Of a stretch of 64,000 nucleotides of DNA, positions 8,359 through 17,270 are shown in pieces. The notes under the pieces are model-generated. The model saw nothing but the letters and a program-made list of their open reading frames with translations. It was not told the DNA's origin and ran no database searches. The stretch's first letter is position 1, and every line of letters begins with the position of its first letter. The DNA is from Brevibacillus brevis (GTDB taxonomy: Bacteria; Bacillota; Bacilli; Brevibacillales; Brevibacillaceae), in the NCBI RefSeq assembly GCF_900637055.1, contig NZ_LR134338.1, positions 3,172,001-3,236,000 of the forward strand, given 5' to 3'. Position numbers and translations under genes: made by a program.

Positions 8359-9431
8359 TTTGCTCTCCCTCCTTGTCCCAGTACCGTTACCTTGATCGAT
8401 GTACCTTCGTGGAGCACGGATTGAATCTGAAGAGTCCCCTCCATCTGATCCACTCGTTCTTCCATATGTTTGAGTCCCAGACCAACCTGAACCTGATCGC
8501 GCACAAATCCGATTCCGTTATCCTGAATCAGCAAAGTCAAGAGGTCGTCTTCCTTGTACAAGATGACTTCAATGAGTGTTGCCTTCGCGTATTTCAGTGC
8601 ATTATGTAAGGCTTCTTGGATGACACGGTACAGATTGATTTCCAAGATTGGCTGAAAATGATCGCTGACATTGCTGTAGGAAAAGGTAATGGAAACATCC
8701 TGATGTGCTTTGTTCAAGCTAGAAACAAGATGCCGAACTGTAGGAATCAGCCCCAGTTGATCGAGACTATGCGGACGCAGCTGTAGCGAATACAGCTTGA
8801 CGTCTTGTATTGCTTTTTCCAGCTCATTCACGATCTCTTGCATGAATTCCCGGAATTGTCCTTCCTGGTTCAGACGCGCTTGAATCGCTTGTATGCCTAC
8901 CGATACGGAATACAAGGATTGTCCTACGCCGTCGTGCAGCTCCTTGGCCAAGCGCTTGTGTTCGTTTTCCTGCGCTTCTAGTGTTTTTTGCAGAACCTGC
9001 TTGGAGATTCTGACCTCCTCTTCTTTTTTCTTGACCGTCATATCTTTCAAGACCAAAAGGACATCCTGCATGTTTTGTTCGCCATTTTCATAGATGACAG
9101 CCGTGCTCATCTCCATGTCTACGTACCGCCCTTCATAGGTAGGCATCGCAGAAAGAAAATAGGGAACCTCCCGTTTGGCGAGCAAATAACATCGTTCTTC
9201 TCCCGGTTCCAACTCTCTGTTTTGGCAATAGGAGCAGAACGGCACCTTTTCTCCTCGTTTCCAACCGGTCATTTTCTCGGCGGATGGGTTCATCACCATA
9301 ATTTTTCGTTCCTGATCCATGAGAATAATCCCATCCTGTAAGTGGTCGAAGATTTGCTTTAGATAACCGTTATCCATCGCCTTCCCTTCATCGCCAGAGC
9401 ATTCAAAAAAAGTGGGACATTGATCCATCAT
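8355..9431 (-). CDS. PAS-domain sensor histidine kinase (HisKA_3 type) with cysteine cluster
   Basis: This 358-residue cytoplasmic kinase has a PAS domain (about residues 22-130), a coiled-coil, a HisKA_3 dimerisation domain with phospho-accepting H166 in ELHDGVGQSL, and a C-terminal ATPase domain (NALKYAKAT, DNGIGF, GLGLKHMEERV). No membrane helix is visible. Five cysteines crowd the sensory part: C5, C11, C66, C69 and C81 (CSYC spacing), suggesting a redox, Fe-S or persulfide sensor similar in principle to NreB. I chose the ATG at 9431 behind GGAGG; an upstream TTG at 9497 would overlap the promoter-proximal palindrome. The partner regulator follows with a 4-base overlap. Confidence 0.87.
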   Translation of the reverse strand: MMDQCPTFFECSGDEGKAMDNGYLKQIFDHLQDGIILMDQERKIMVMNPSAEKMTGWKRGEKVPFCSYCQNRELEPGEERCYLLAKREVPYFLSAMPTYEGRYVDMEMSTAVIYENGEQNMQDVLLVLKDMTVKKKEEEVRISKQVLQKTLEAQENEHKRLAKELHDGVGQSLYSVSVGIQAIQARLNQEGQFREFMQEIVNELEKAIQDVKLYSLQLRPHSLDQLGLIPTVRHLVSSLNKAHQDVSITFSYSNVSDHFQPILEINLYRVIQEALHNALKYAKATLIEVILYKEDDLLTLLIQDNGIGFVRDQVQVGLGLKHMEERVDQMEGTLQIQSVLHEGTSIKVTVLGQGGRAK

Positions 9432-9498
9432 AGGTCCTCCATACTTGCTCGTATTTCTTCCATGATCCAATCGTAAGAGACGTGGAGCACCTTTCAAA

Positions 9499-9514
9499 TA
9501 GGTACCTTCCCCTA
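9499..9514. promoter_or_regulatory. Candidate operator TAGGTACCTTCCCCTA upstream of the sensor kinase
   Basis: This lies inside the wider inverted repeat AAATAGG / CCTATTT (9496-9517). It agrees at 13 of 16 positions with the reverse complement of the palindrome in front of sqr (7681-7696). It overlaps the end of the predicted promoter (-10 at 9513-9518), which would suit autoregulation by the response regulator. Confidence 0.45.
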
Positions 9515-9540
9515 TTTATGTGACGCTAAATGATGATCAA
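9513..9540 (-). promoter_or_regulatory. Candidate promoter of the kinase/regulator operon
   Basis: On the minus strand there is TTGATC (9535-9540), a 16-base spacer and TAAATA (9513-9518). It lies about 80 bases upstream of the chosen kinase start and just after the terminator of the metallophore operon. Confidence 0.5.
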
Positions 9541-9571
9541 ATAGATACTGGGTTATGATTCGCATCTGCGT

Positions 9572-9623
9572 ATAAAAAAGCCGAGTAACCGCTAGGTATC
9601 ATCCCCTAGCATGTACTCGGCTT
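9572..9623 (-). terminator. Terminator of the metallophore (cnt) operon
   Basis: On the minus strand a perfect 10-bp stem AAGCCGAGTA / TACTCGGCTT contains an inner stem GCTAGG / CCTAGC and is followed by a T run (complement of 9574-9579). It lies about 45 bases after the stop of the exporter gene, the last gene of the operon. Confidence 0.9.
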
Positions 9624-9666
9624 GCCGTATCTTCAAACATTGCGTAGACTATTTCTGAGAACAACT

Positions 9667-10854
9667 TTATTGTAACCCAGCAGAAGTTTTGGTTCGTTCA
9701 TAGGCGAAAATGATCATCGTAACGCCTAAGATTGCGCAAATCATATACATATAGGAATAGGAGAAATAATCCGCGACTGGCCCCATGATGACTCCTCCCA
9801 GAGAAACACCCAAATCGGCCATCGCTATGAATAATCCGATTAACACGTTGCGATCCGTCTTTGGCAGAACAAAGGTTAAATACGTCGTTAACGTAGGATA
9901 AAGGAGGGCTTGAGCAATTCCCATTAATATAGCGCCTACGTAGAAAAAGGCTGCCCCACCCAGGATAGAAAAACTTACACTTAACGCCGCTGCTGCAAGC
10001 GTGAGCATAATTCCCATCATATAAGATGAACGCCACTTGCCATCCGAAGGAATTTTCTTTCTCAACACAAACCGCGATAATACGACGGTACCCGCTTGAA
10101 GCATGAGGAAAATTCCCGCATTCCCGTAGTTGATTTGTACAGCGTACAGCGGGATAAAGGTAGTTACAGCTCCAAATATAATGGATGCCGCCAGCATTAG
10201 GACGCTGCATTTACATAAATGTGGGTTTTTGACTAATTGGCTTACGGGACCAAACATGGTTGCTCCCTTTTCTGTCTGTCCCTGAACTGGCTCGGCCACT
10301 TTTTTGTCCATTTTGGCACTATAGCCCACCACTCCTGTAAGGATCGCAATGGTGACCATGGCAACTGTAAAAGAATGGCTATCCCCCGCTTGCCAGATGC
10401 CTAAAGCGAGTAGTGGACCAAGAATACCAGGCAAATACGCACATAAGGAATACATGGAAATCCCTTGTGAACGATCCTTGTCCGGCAACGCATCAATAAT
10501 CCCTAACTGTAAGGCCATGGAGAAAAAAGCGGTACACACCCCTTGCAGAATACGGGCAACGATAAAGCCCTCTAATTCAGTGAACGTATATAAAATGAGA
10601 GCCGCTCCATTGAAAATAAGAATCGTGCGGAGCACTTTGATTGGTCCATGTTTTTGGATGATATGTCCTGCCCATGGCCGGATAAACATGGTTGTAAACA
10701 GATACGCTCCCATAACGATTCCGATTGTCGTATTGGTCGCGCCCAACTCTGCACCCTTCAAGGGAATAATGACATTCAGAATGGAGTTCGCGCTAAAATA
10801 CAAAAGAGTCAATATGTACAATCGCAAAAATGGCCAAGACAGAGCCCCTCTCAT
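9667..10854 (-). CDS. cntE: MFS exporter of the metallophore (CntE-like)
   Basis: This 395-residue major-facilitator protein has about twelve hydrophobic helices and a motif-A-like loop after helix 2 (RPWAGHIIQKHGPIK). It is the last gene of a staphylopine-type operon, the position held by cntE in Staphylococcus aureus, where the protein secretes the newly made metallophore. I chose the ATG at 10854 because it follows AGGAAGGAGGAAGGAGCT; the longer reading to 10905 would overlap the upstream ATPase gene and has no site. A strong terminator follows. The export role is inferred from operon position and family. Confidence 0.85.
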   Translation of the reverse strand: MRGALSWPFLRLYILTLLYFSANSILNVIIPLKGAELGATNTTIGIVMGAYLFTTMFIRPWAGHIIQKHGPIKVLRTILIFNGAALILYTFTELEGFIVARILQGVCTAFFSMALQLGIIDALPDKDRSQGISMYSLCAYLPGILGPLLALGIWQAGDSHSFTVAMVTIAILTGVVGYSAKMDKKVAEPVQGQTEKGATMFGPVSQLVKNPHLCKCSVLMLAASIIFGAVTTFIPLYAVQINYGNAGIFLMLQAGTVVLSRFVLRKKIPSDGKWRSSYMMGIMLTLAAAALSVSFSILGGAAFFYVGAILMGIAQALLYPTLTTYLTFVLPKTDRNVLIGLFIAMADLGVSLGGVIMGPVADYFSYSYMYMICAILGVTMIIFAYERTKTSAGLQ

Positions 10855-10897
10855 AGCTCCTTCCTCCTTCCTCTGTTCACTCTCATTGCCCAATCCA

Positions 10898-11644
10898 TTA
10901 AGCAATAATCATTTGCAGCAATTTCTTCGTATAGATGGACTGAACATCTTTTAATTGTTCAACCTTCACAACCTCTTCGATCTCACCATTTCGTATGATC
11001 ATGACTCTGTCGCAAATATAGGCGGCAGCCTGTATATCATGGGTGATGAAGATATAGCCCATGTCGTAACGTTTTCTCAAGTTCTTCAGTAATTCAAGCA
11101 CTTGCATTTGCACAGAGCCATCCAAGGAACTGATTGCTTCATCGAATAGGATACATTTTGGTTCCGTTGAAATGGCTCTCGCTATGCATACCCTCTGAGC
11201 CTCCCCCCCTGATAACTCATGCGGATATTTTTTTCGATAGGAAGGATCCAAGCCCACTTGCCATAATAAATGGTCAATCTCGCTAAGAGCATTTTCCCGT
11301 GTCTTTCCTTTCATTTGTAAAGGCTCCCGAATGGCGTCCTCAACCGTATAAAATGGATTGATTGAGGAAGTGTAATCTTGAAATACAGCGCTGATGTTCC
11401 CTGTTCTCACTTTTCGGTCCTCTACTTTTTTGCCCTCAAACAAGATGGTACCTCGATCTGGCTTTTCAATCCCCAACAGCAATCGTCCCAATGTTGATTT
11501 ACCACTTCCGCTTTCTCCGATGATACCGAGACATTCCCCAGGCTTGCATTCGAAGCTAATGTTTTTCAACACACGCTCTCTTTCCCTTGAGAATAATCCG
11601 CCTTTTCGATAGGATTTCTCCACGTACTCAACGCTCAGCAACAT
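10898..11644 (-). CDS. cntF: Metallophore ABC importer ATP-binding protein (CntF-like)
   Basis: This 248-residue ABC ATPase has Walker A GESGSGKST, signature LSGGEAQR and Walker B ending in ILFDEAISSLD. In that motif the usual proline/threonine pair of DEPTSALD is replaced by DEAISSLD, common in the CntF/NikE branch. The ATG at 11644 follows GGGAGGAG at short spacing, and the gene overlaps the preceding cntD-like stop by 17 bases. It works as a heterodimer with the CntD-like ATPase to drive uptake of metal-loaded staphylopine-like chelate. Confidence 0.88.
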   Translation of the reverse strand: MLLSVEYVEKSYRKGGLFSRERERVLKNISFECKPGECLGIIGESGSGKSTLGRLLLGIEKPDRGTILFEGKKVEDRKVRTGNISAVFQDYTSSINPFYTVEDAIREPLQMKGKTRENALSEIDHLLWQVGLDPSYRKKYPHELSGGEAQRVCIARAISTEPKCILFDEAISSLDGSVQMQVLELLKNLRKRYDMGYIFITHDIQAAAYICDRVMIIRNGEIEEVVKVEQLKDVQSIYTKKLLQMIIA

Positions 11645-12452
11645 GAACTCCTCCCATGACTCTCTTAAAATGTTGATTCATCGCCAGCTTCGTGGAGAGT
11701 AAATAACGGGTATATTCATGCTGCGGTTCTGAGAAGATGGCTTGAGTCGTCCCGGTTTCAACAATTTCTCCTTCTTTCATGACGAGAACTTCATCCGCCA
11801 TTAATTTGACGATCCCTAAATCATGAGAAATGAAGATCATGGAGCAGCCCATTCGTTCACGCAATTGCAGGAACTGTTCAACGACTTCGAACTGCGAGAT
11901 TGTATCGAGTGCTGTCGTGGGTTCATCAGCAATCAGAATGTCAGGCTCCAATACGATGGAAAGTGCAATCATGACTCGCTGCAGCGTTCCACCCGACAGC
12001 TGGTGGGGGTACTTATTCATCACCTCTATCGGTTCTTTCAGCATGACGCTTTCCATGGCATTTTTCATTTTGGTTGTGATTTCGTCACGGCTCCATCCAA
12101 AATGCTCCGCAAGCGTCTCCTTTAGATGAACGCCCACCACGCAAGAGGGATCAAAGGCACGCATGCCATTCTGCAAAATCAAGCAAAGCTGTTTCCCCCT
12201 CTTTTTCCTCATCTCCTGTTCGGAGAGCTCCATGAGGTTTTCGCCTCGCAACAGAATGTCTCCCGATTGGCGAATACCGGCTTTATTCAATCTCATGATG
12301 GCCTTGCAAGTCACCGACTTCCCGCTTCCGCTTTCTCCAACGATAGCCAGGCAACTTCCCTGCTTCACATAGAATGAACTATTTGGAACAATCACTCGAT
12401 CATTGCGACTGTCCCAGATTTTCAGGTTTTTCACCTCCAAAATGTTCGTCAT
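11628..12452 (-). CDS. cntD: Metallophore ABC importer ATP-binding protein (CntD-like)
   Basis: This 274-residue ABC ATPase of the peptide/nickel family has Walker A GESGSGKSV, signature LSGGTLQR and Walker B with [10 protein letters not shown]. The ATG at 12452 follows the permease stop at 12457 by 4 bases; no strong ribosome binding site is visible, so coupling to the upstream gene is likely. It pairs with the CntF-like ATPase encoded next. The order permease B, permease C, ATPase D, ATPase F is that of the cnt operon. Confidence 0.88.
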   Translation of the reverse strand: MTNILEVKNLKIWDSRNDRVIVPNSSFYVKQGSCLAIVGESGSGKSVTCKAIMRLNKAGIRQSGDILLRGENLMELSEQEMRKKRGKQLCLILQNGMRAFDPSCVVGVHLKETLAEHFGWSRDEITTKMKNAMESVMLKEPIEVMNKYPHQLSGGTLQRVMIALSIVLEPDILIADEPTTALDTISQFEVVEQFLQLRERMGCSMIFISHDLGIVKLMADEVLVMKEGEIVETGTTQAIFSEPQHEYTRYLLSTKLAMNQHFKRVMGGVHVAER

Positions 12453-12456
12453 CCGG

Positions 12457-13350
12457 TTATGCTACCCCCTTTCCTTCGAGCTTAGCTGCAGAGGCTCTTA
12501 CTAATCCTTGCTGCTTGTAGGTAGAAGTCATTAATTTCGGATCTAAAGCCACTTGAAGCGTATCAGACAAATAGTTAATCGCCGATACTACGATCACGAT
12601 TGTCAAACCGGGAGCCAGCATGAATTCCGGGCGTGAAAACATGACGTCTCTCGCTTCATTCAACATCATGCCCCACTCTGCTCCCGGTGCTTGAATGCCT
12701 AAACCGAGGAAGGAAAACCCCGATATTTGCAAAATCATCGAACCGAAGGAGCTGCTTGAAATGACGGCAATGTCGGGCAATGCAACCGGAACAATGTGCC
12801 TGAGCATGATTGCCATGTTGCTTGCTCCCATAGCCTTTGAGAATTTTACATAGTCCGATTCCGCATATTGCATGACTGACGTTCTGATGATTCGAGCAAA
12901 CCACGCCCATTTCATCAATACAAAGGCGATGATCAAATTTTCAAAACCTACTCCCAAAATGCCGATGATCGCCAGAGTCATGACATATCCAGGAAAAGAA
13001 AGGATCACATCGCAAACGCGCATCAAGAAAGCATCTGTTCTTCCACGAAAGTAACCCGCAAGAACACCTACAATCGACCCAATCGATACAGATAGGAGCA
13101 GCGCAGCAAAGACCCAGAGCATGCTGGGACGAATCGCGTAAATGAGTCTGGATAAAACGCATCGCCCTAAGTGGTCGTTGCCCAAAAGATATTCCCATGA
13201 TGCGGATGCGAATCGAAGCTCCATATGTACTTCTTCGGGATCATGCGGTGCAACGAAAGGCGCAAATATCCCAGCCACAGTTGTGACTGTAATAATCGAT
13301 AAGGATAGGACAGCGACCTTGTCTTTCCACACATTTTCTAATCGCTTCAT
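12457..13350 (-). CDS. cntC: Metallophore ABC importer permease (CntC-like)
   Basis: This 297-residue permease belongs to the OppC/NikC family: one N-terminal helix (VAVLSLSIITVTTVAGIFAP), a periplasm-facing loop, and a binding-protein-dependent transport domain with the EAA loop FSKAMGASNMAIMLRHIVP. It starts with an ATG at 13350, immediately after the stop of the partner permease (13351), so the two are tightly coupled. It forms the membrane channel with the CntB-like protein for import of metal-staphylopine complexes. Confidence 0.88.
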   Translation of the reverse strand: MKRLENVWKDKVAVLSLSIITVTTVAGIFAPFVAPHDPEEVHMELRFASASWEYLLGNDHLGRCVLSRLIYAIRPSMLWVFAALLLSVSIGSIVGVLAGYFRGRTDAFLMRVCDVILSFPGYVMTLAIIGILGVGFENLIIAFVLMKWAWFARIIRTSVMQYAESDYVKFSKAMGASNMAIMLRHIVPVALPDIAVISSSSFGSMILQISGFSFLGLGIQAPGAEWGMMLNEARDVMFSRPEFMLAPGLTIVIVVSAINYLSDTLQVALDPKLMTSTYKQQGLVRASAAKLEGKGVA

Positions 13351-14283
13351 CTAGAGACCATCCCTTATTTTGGGGTTCAATGCCGCATTGATGATGTCGG
13401 AAACGGTGTTGAACAGAATAAAGACGACTGCCAACACAAGGACATAGGCTTGGATGATTGGGAAATCCCTGCTTAAAATGGATTTGACACTTAACGTTCC
13501 AAGTCCCGGCCAAGCAAAGATGTTTTCCACGACGACTGTACTTCCCAAAATAATGGGAATCGCCATGCAAAATACCGAAATGGCCACCTGCAATGAATTT
13601 CTGAGAATGTGCATCGTGATCTTTTTCTCTGGTAAGCCACATGCCCTGGCGTAGAGAACATAGTCTTCATTCATGTTGCTTAACATGGAACTTCTGATGA
13701 TTCGAAAATAGATACCAGCATAGCTGATTGTAATCACAGCAACAGGCAATAGATAGCTTTTGAACGATTCCATTCCGCTTGTCGGTAGCAAATCCAGCTT
13801 GACGGAAAAATACCAGATCAAGAGAGCTGCGAGCCAATAGGACGGCATCGATGTCAGGAAAAACGAAACGCCTCTCACTGATTTGTCCACCCATTTGCCT
13901 GCATTCCATGCGCATGCCACCCCCAATACGATGGACAGTAGAACAATGGCAAATGTCGAAACCAACGTCAGCTTTACTGTATGGAGAAAGGCTGGTCCTA
14001 GCATTGACCACACGGGTTTTCCCGTTACATAGGAATCTCCAAAATCTAGCTGCAAGCATGAAACAACCCAGTTAAGGTAACGAGTCAGAAAGGGTTGGTC
14101 CATCCCAAGTTTCGCTCTTGTTTGCGCAAGCAACTCATCCGTTATTTGGGGTATGCCTTGCGAATGCAGCACCACTTCGGCGGGATCCAAGGGAGATAGA
14201 TGAATGAAGGCAAACGTTACAAACGATATAATCAGGACCAAAGGAATCGATAGTAGTAACCTTTTGATGATATAACTGCCCAT
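13351..14283 (-). CDS. cntB: Metallophore ABC importer permease (CntB-like)
   Basis: This 310-residue permease of the OppB/NikB family begins with the characteristic first helix (LVLIISFVTFAFIHLSPLDPAE) and has an EAA loop (YARACGLPEKKITMHILRN). The ATG at 14283 is preceded by AAAGGAGC. It lies between the binding protein and the second permease in a complete metallophore uptake operon. Confidence 0.88.
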   Translation of the reverse strand: MGSYIIKRLLLSIPLVLIISFVTFAFIHLSPLDPAEVVLHSQGIPQITDELLAQTRAKLGMDQPFLTRYLNWVVSCLQLDFGDSYVTGKPVWSMLGPAFLHTVKLTLVSTFAIVLLSIVLGVACAWNAGKWVDKSVRGVSFFLTSMPSYWLAALLIWYFSVKLDLLPTSGMESFKSYLLPVAVITISYAGIYFRIIRSSMLSNMNEDYVLYARACGLPEKKITMHILRNSLQVAISVFCMAIPIILGSTVVVENIFAWPGLGTLSVKSILSRDFPIIQAYVLVLAVVFILFNTVSDIINAALNPKIRDGL

Positions 14284-14303
14284 CGCATGCTCCTTTTGTG
14301 TAT

Positions 14304-15911
14304 TTATTCAAAGTACATCCGCTCAAATGGTAGCTCGAATTGCGTTTGCTTAAACGAGATACCCTGCAGGTTTTTGGGCGCCAAAATCGTGACTCTTCCA
14401 TTCGTAATCGGAATAAATACGGCTTCCTCATGGACAATGCTCAAAATATCGGCGTATAGCGATTTTCTATTTTCCTCATCAGTCGACACCATGACTTCTT
14501 CTATTTTTTTATAGAGCTCATCAGCTTTCGCGATGCCTCTTGTCGTATGGTAATAGGAAGACTTGGAAGTAAAAGCAGCGATTGTGCTCTGCGGATCATA
14601 CGCGAGTCCCCAGGTTTGATTGAAAAGCAGGTCATAGTCACCTGTAGACCTTCTGTTCGCAATCGAAGAAGACTCCTCGCCAATAATCTCCAGGTGAATC
14701 CCAATTCTTTTTACCGTATTTTGAATCAATTCAGCCTGCGTTTTTTGAGTGGACGAATTTACATCATAAAAAAGCTTCATAGCTAATGACTTTCCGTCTT
14801 TCGTTCTGATTTCGCCCGCATTCCCGATACCCCAGCCTGCTTCCTCCAAAATCTTCCTCGCTTTTTCCAAATCGTATCCCCGCTTCTCTAATTTCACGTT
14901 TGCGTAATTCACATTCGAAGAGAATAGCGTATAGGCTGGTTCTTCAGTGCCTTCAAATATTTGTTTGCTGATCGTCTCTCTGTCAATCGCATGCCAAAAC
15001 GCTTCGCGCACAGCCCTTTCATGTACAGGGCTCTCAGTTTTGCTGCTATTGGCGACAATTATGCCTGTGTTCATTGGTTGACTGCGAATGATTTGGTGTT
15101 CACCTGATTCAACGAACTGATTCATGGCTTCTACATCGAGACTATTCGCGCCTCGATCATCCGTAAATACAAAGTTCACCTCTCCCTTTTGCAGGGCCAA
15201 GAAAGTAGTTTCTCCTGCGGGAAGTACTTTGGCTGTGATTTTCTTCACTTTGGGCGCGCCGCCCCAGTAATTTTCATTCGCTTCAAATACGGCATACTGA
15301 TCGACTTTATGCTCAGTGAGCTTATAAGGGCCTGTTCCGTTATAACCACTGACGCCATCTTTGGTTCCCCCGTTCACAAAATTTTTGGGCGAGATGAATA
15401 CATAAGGTCTTGTCATCGACAATTCGACCAGCGTCGGGTAATACGGTTCGGACAAGACCAGTTCAACCGTATACTCATCGAGTACATTGCACTCCACGAT
15501 CTTTGTAGATAGCTTGATCCACGAATGCTTGCTTGCATTGCTTTGCACCGCTTCTATATTCTTTTTCACTGCTTCCGCATGAAACGGCTCTCCATCATGG
15601 AACGTCACGTTTTTTCTCAAGTGAAACGTGTACACTTTTCCATCGTTGGAAACTTCCCAAGATTCAGCCAACGATGGCTTGATTCCATCTTCCGTATTTT
15701 CTACTAACGATTCGTACACCATCCCTTGTGCCGGCATGGAGCCTGAGTAAAAATGGGGATTCATATCGTTCATATCTTTCGAAGTGGCATACACGATCTC
15801 TTTCCCTGGATCGGTTGACTCCGTTTTTGCCGTATCACCGTTACTGCATCCAACCAGCAATACGATTGAGGCCATGAAAGACCTTACTAAAAATCCCATT
15901 TTTCTTGTCAT
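14304..15911 (-). CDS. cntA: Metallophore-binding lipoprotein (CntA-like)
   Basis: This 535-residue extracellular solute-binding protein belongs to family 5 (peptide/nickel). A signal peptide ends in a lipobox, LLVGCS, so the mature protein is a lipid-anchored receptor on the outer face of the membrane. The family motif around GTGPYKLTEHKVDQYAVF is present. I chose the ATG at 15911 because AGGAGG lies 7 bases in front; the ATG two codons earlier is too close to it. In the S. aureus system CntA binds staphylopine loaded with Ni, Co, Zn, Cu or Fe and hands it to CntBCDF. Its position after the biosynthesis genes supports the same role. Confidence 0.88.
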   Translation of the reverse strand: MTRKMGFLVRSFMASIVLLVGCSNGDTAKTESTDPGKEIVYATSKDMNDMNPHFYSGSMPAQGMVYESLVENTEDGIKPSLAESWEVSNDGKVYTFHLRKNVTFHDGEPFHAEAVKKNIEAVQSNASKHSWIKLSTKIVECNVLDEYTVELVLSEPYYPTLVELSMTRPYVFISPKNFVNGGTKDGVSGYNGTGPYKLTEHKVDQYAVFEANENYWGGAPKVKKITAKVLPAGETTFLALQKGEVNFVFTDDRGANSLDVEAMNQFVESGEHQIIRSQPMNTGIIVANSSKTESPVHERAVREAFWHAIDRETISKQIFEGTEEPAYTLFSSNVNYANVKLEKRGYDLEKARKILEEAGWGIGNAGEIRTKDGKSLAMKLFYDVNSSTQKTQAELIQNTVKRIGIHLEIIGEESSSIANRRSTGDYDLLFNQTWGLAYDPQSTIAAFTSKSSYYHTTRGIAKADELYKKIEEVMVSTDEENRKSLYADILSIVHEEAVFIPITNGRVTILAPKNLQGISFKQTQFELPFERMYFE

Positions 15912-15935
15912 ACCCATTCCTCCTGAAAATACGTG

Positions 15936-17252
15936 CTAGCACAGTTTCTTTGATCCGATACCCTTGTCGATCTCACTGCATATCATCCTTAAATCTTCCT
16001 CAAAGCTTTGCACCACGAATGCATCTGATAACCGTTCGCCCTTACGTGTTCGTGCAACTTCCGCAATTTTACGCTCGTACGTTTCAATGAATGTATCGAT
16101 GGTAGGGCAGCTGACATCTATAAATCTTGCAATGCCTTGAATGATTTTTATCCGATAGTAATCTTCCTTTGGCATACGCGGGATATCCCAATACCCTTCT
16201 CTATTGATAAACATTTTGCGGATGGGAACAGCAGAAAAATCGAAGTATCTTCCATCTGAATCTGGCTCCGAAAAAGGATCGATCAACAGGGAGGTATACC
16301 GAATGAACAATAAATACTCTTGATGAATCGCTTCAAAATGAACGAAGTTTTCGATGTCATCACGCGATAGATTCTCCAGCCTCACCGGATAGTTGTCATC
16401 CGTCATGAACTTTAGCAAATTGAGCCCTCTTATATTGAGCTTTTCCACCACATTGGTGATCTCTTTCCATTGAGCCAGCATATCGCGGATAAGATATTGC
16501 GTGATGGGGCCCTCTGGAAACATTTTGTATACGTACTTTTTGATGGTTTCCTCCCCAAATATCACGCGAAGGGAGAAAGCATTCATAAACAATGGCGGAT
16601 GTACGTATAGTGATATATTTCTCGTTTCCGCCTCGATCGGAGAATCCATGACTTCCAAATCGATACCTAATTGCTCATATAACTCACAAAGTCTTTTTAC
16701 ATACTGGGAGGGAGAGTGCGTCGAGCCAATATAAACTTTTTTCTTAACCCCTGTCGTCATCACACGATTGGAGGGCTTATCATGGAACCAGCGTGTATCA
16801 CCAAGGTATGTAGAAAAACTGATAATCTCCGCATCTGAAGAAATACCGTTCAGATAATGGCGCAGTAAACTATTGGAACCAAAGGTCGGAGATATTAATA
16901 CCATGCACTTTACTTGTTTTAAAATCTGATCATTGATTTGTTGCAAGACCTCTATGTAAGCATCTGTTGTGACAGACAAAATGATCGTATCCCATTCCCC
17001 TGTAACGGTCCCATATCCATGGAATACATGATCGATTTGGCATTCGCCTTCCAGCTTTTGATGCTTATCATTTTGAATATCCACGCGAATTTGCTGGCTA
17101 TTTTGCTTAAGTGCAGTAAAGAATGATTCGGAACGAACAGACTCACGCCCAACGATCCCAATGTAGCAATTCCATTGTTTTTTAAGCATGACAGCCATTT
17201 GAATGGAAGCAGGACCTGTTCCCAATAGCAAGATTCGTTTCAAAGAACCCAT
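15936..17252 (-). CDS. cntM: Opine dehydrogenase of staphylopine type (CntM-like)
   Basis: This 438-residue enzyme has an N-terminal NAD(P)-binding motif (LLLGTGPASIQMAV, residues 9-22) and a C-terminal helical part with a histidine-rich substrate region (LYVHPPLFMN). In CntM the enzyme condenses the aminobutyrylated histidine made by CntL with a 2-oxo acid (pyruvate in staphylopine) and reduces the product with NADPH. The ATG at 17252 follows AAAAGGAGG. It is flanked by cntL-like and cntA-like genes. Whether it uses pyruvate or 2-oxoglutarate cannot be read from the sequence; the presence of a cntK-like racemase gene favours the staphylopine branch. Confidence 0.9.
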   Translation of the reverse strand: MGSLKRILLLGTGPASIQMAVMLKKQWNCYIGIVGRESVRSESFFTALKQNSQQIRVDIQNDKHQKLEGECQIDHVFHGYGTVTGEWDTIILSVTTDAYIEVLQQINDQILKQVKCMVLISPTFGSNSLLRHYLNGISSDAEIISFSTYLGDTRWFHDKPSNRVMTTGVKKKVYIGSTHSPSQYVKRLCELYEQLGIDLEVMDSPIEAETRNISLYVHPPLFMNAFSLRVIFGEETIKKYVYKMFPEGPITQYLIRDMLAQWKEITNVVEKLNIRGLNLLKFMTDDNYPVRLENLSRDDIENFVHFEAIHQEYLLFIRYTSLLIDPFSEPDSDGRYFDFSAVPIRKMFINREGYWDIPRMPKEDYYRIKIIQGIARFIDVSCPTIDTFIETYERKIAEVARTRKGERLSDAFVVQSFEEDLRMICSEIDKGIGSKKLC

Positions 17253-17270
17253 AGAAACCTCCTTTTACGA

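Noticed and set aside
8355..9497. Longer start (TTG 9497) for the sensor kinase
   Set aside because: It would run through the inverted repeat near the promoter and lacks a binding site; the ATG at 9431 has GGAGG.
9593..9608. Third copy of the TAGG(N8)CCTA motif as an operator
   Set aside because: It forms the inner stem and loop of the metallophore-operon terminator, so the match may be a by-product of that hairpin.
10349..10954. Plus-strand frame of 201 codons opposite the exporter gene
   Set aside because: Antisense shadow of a clear MFS protein; no binding site and unnatural composition.
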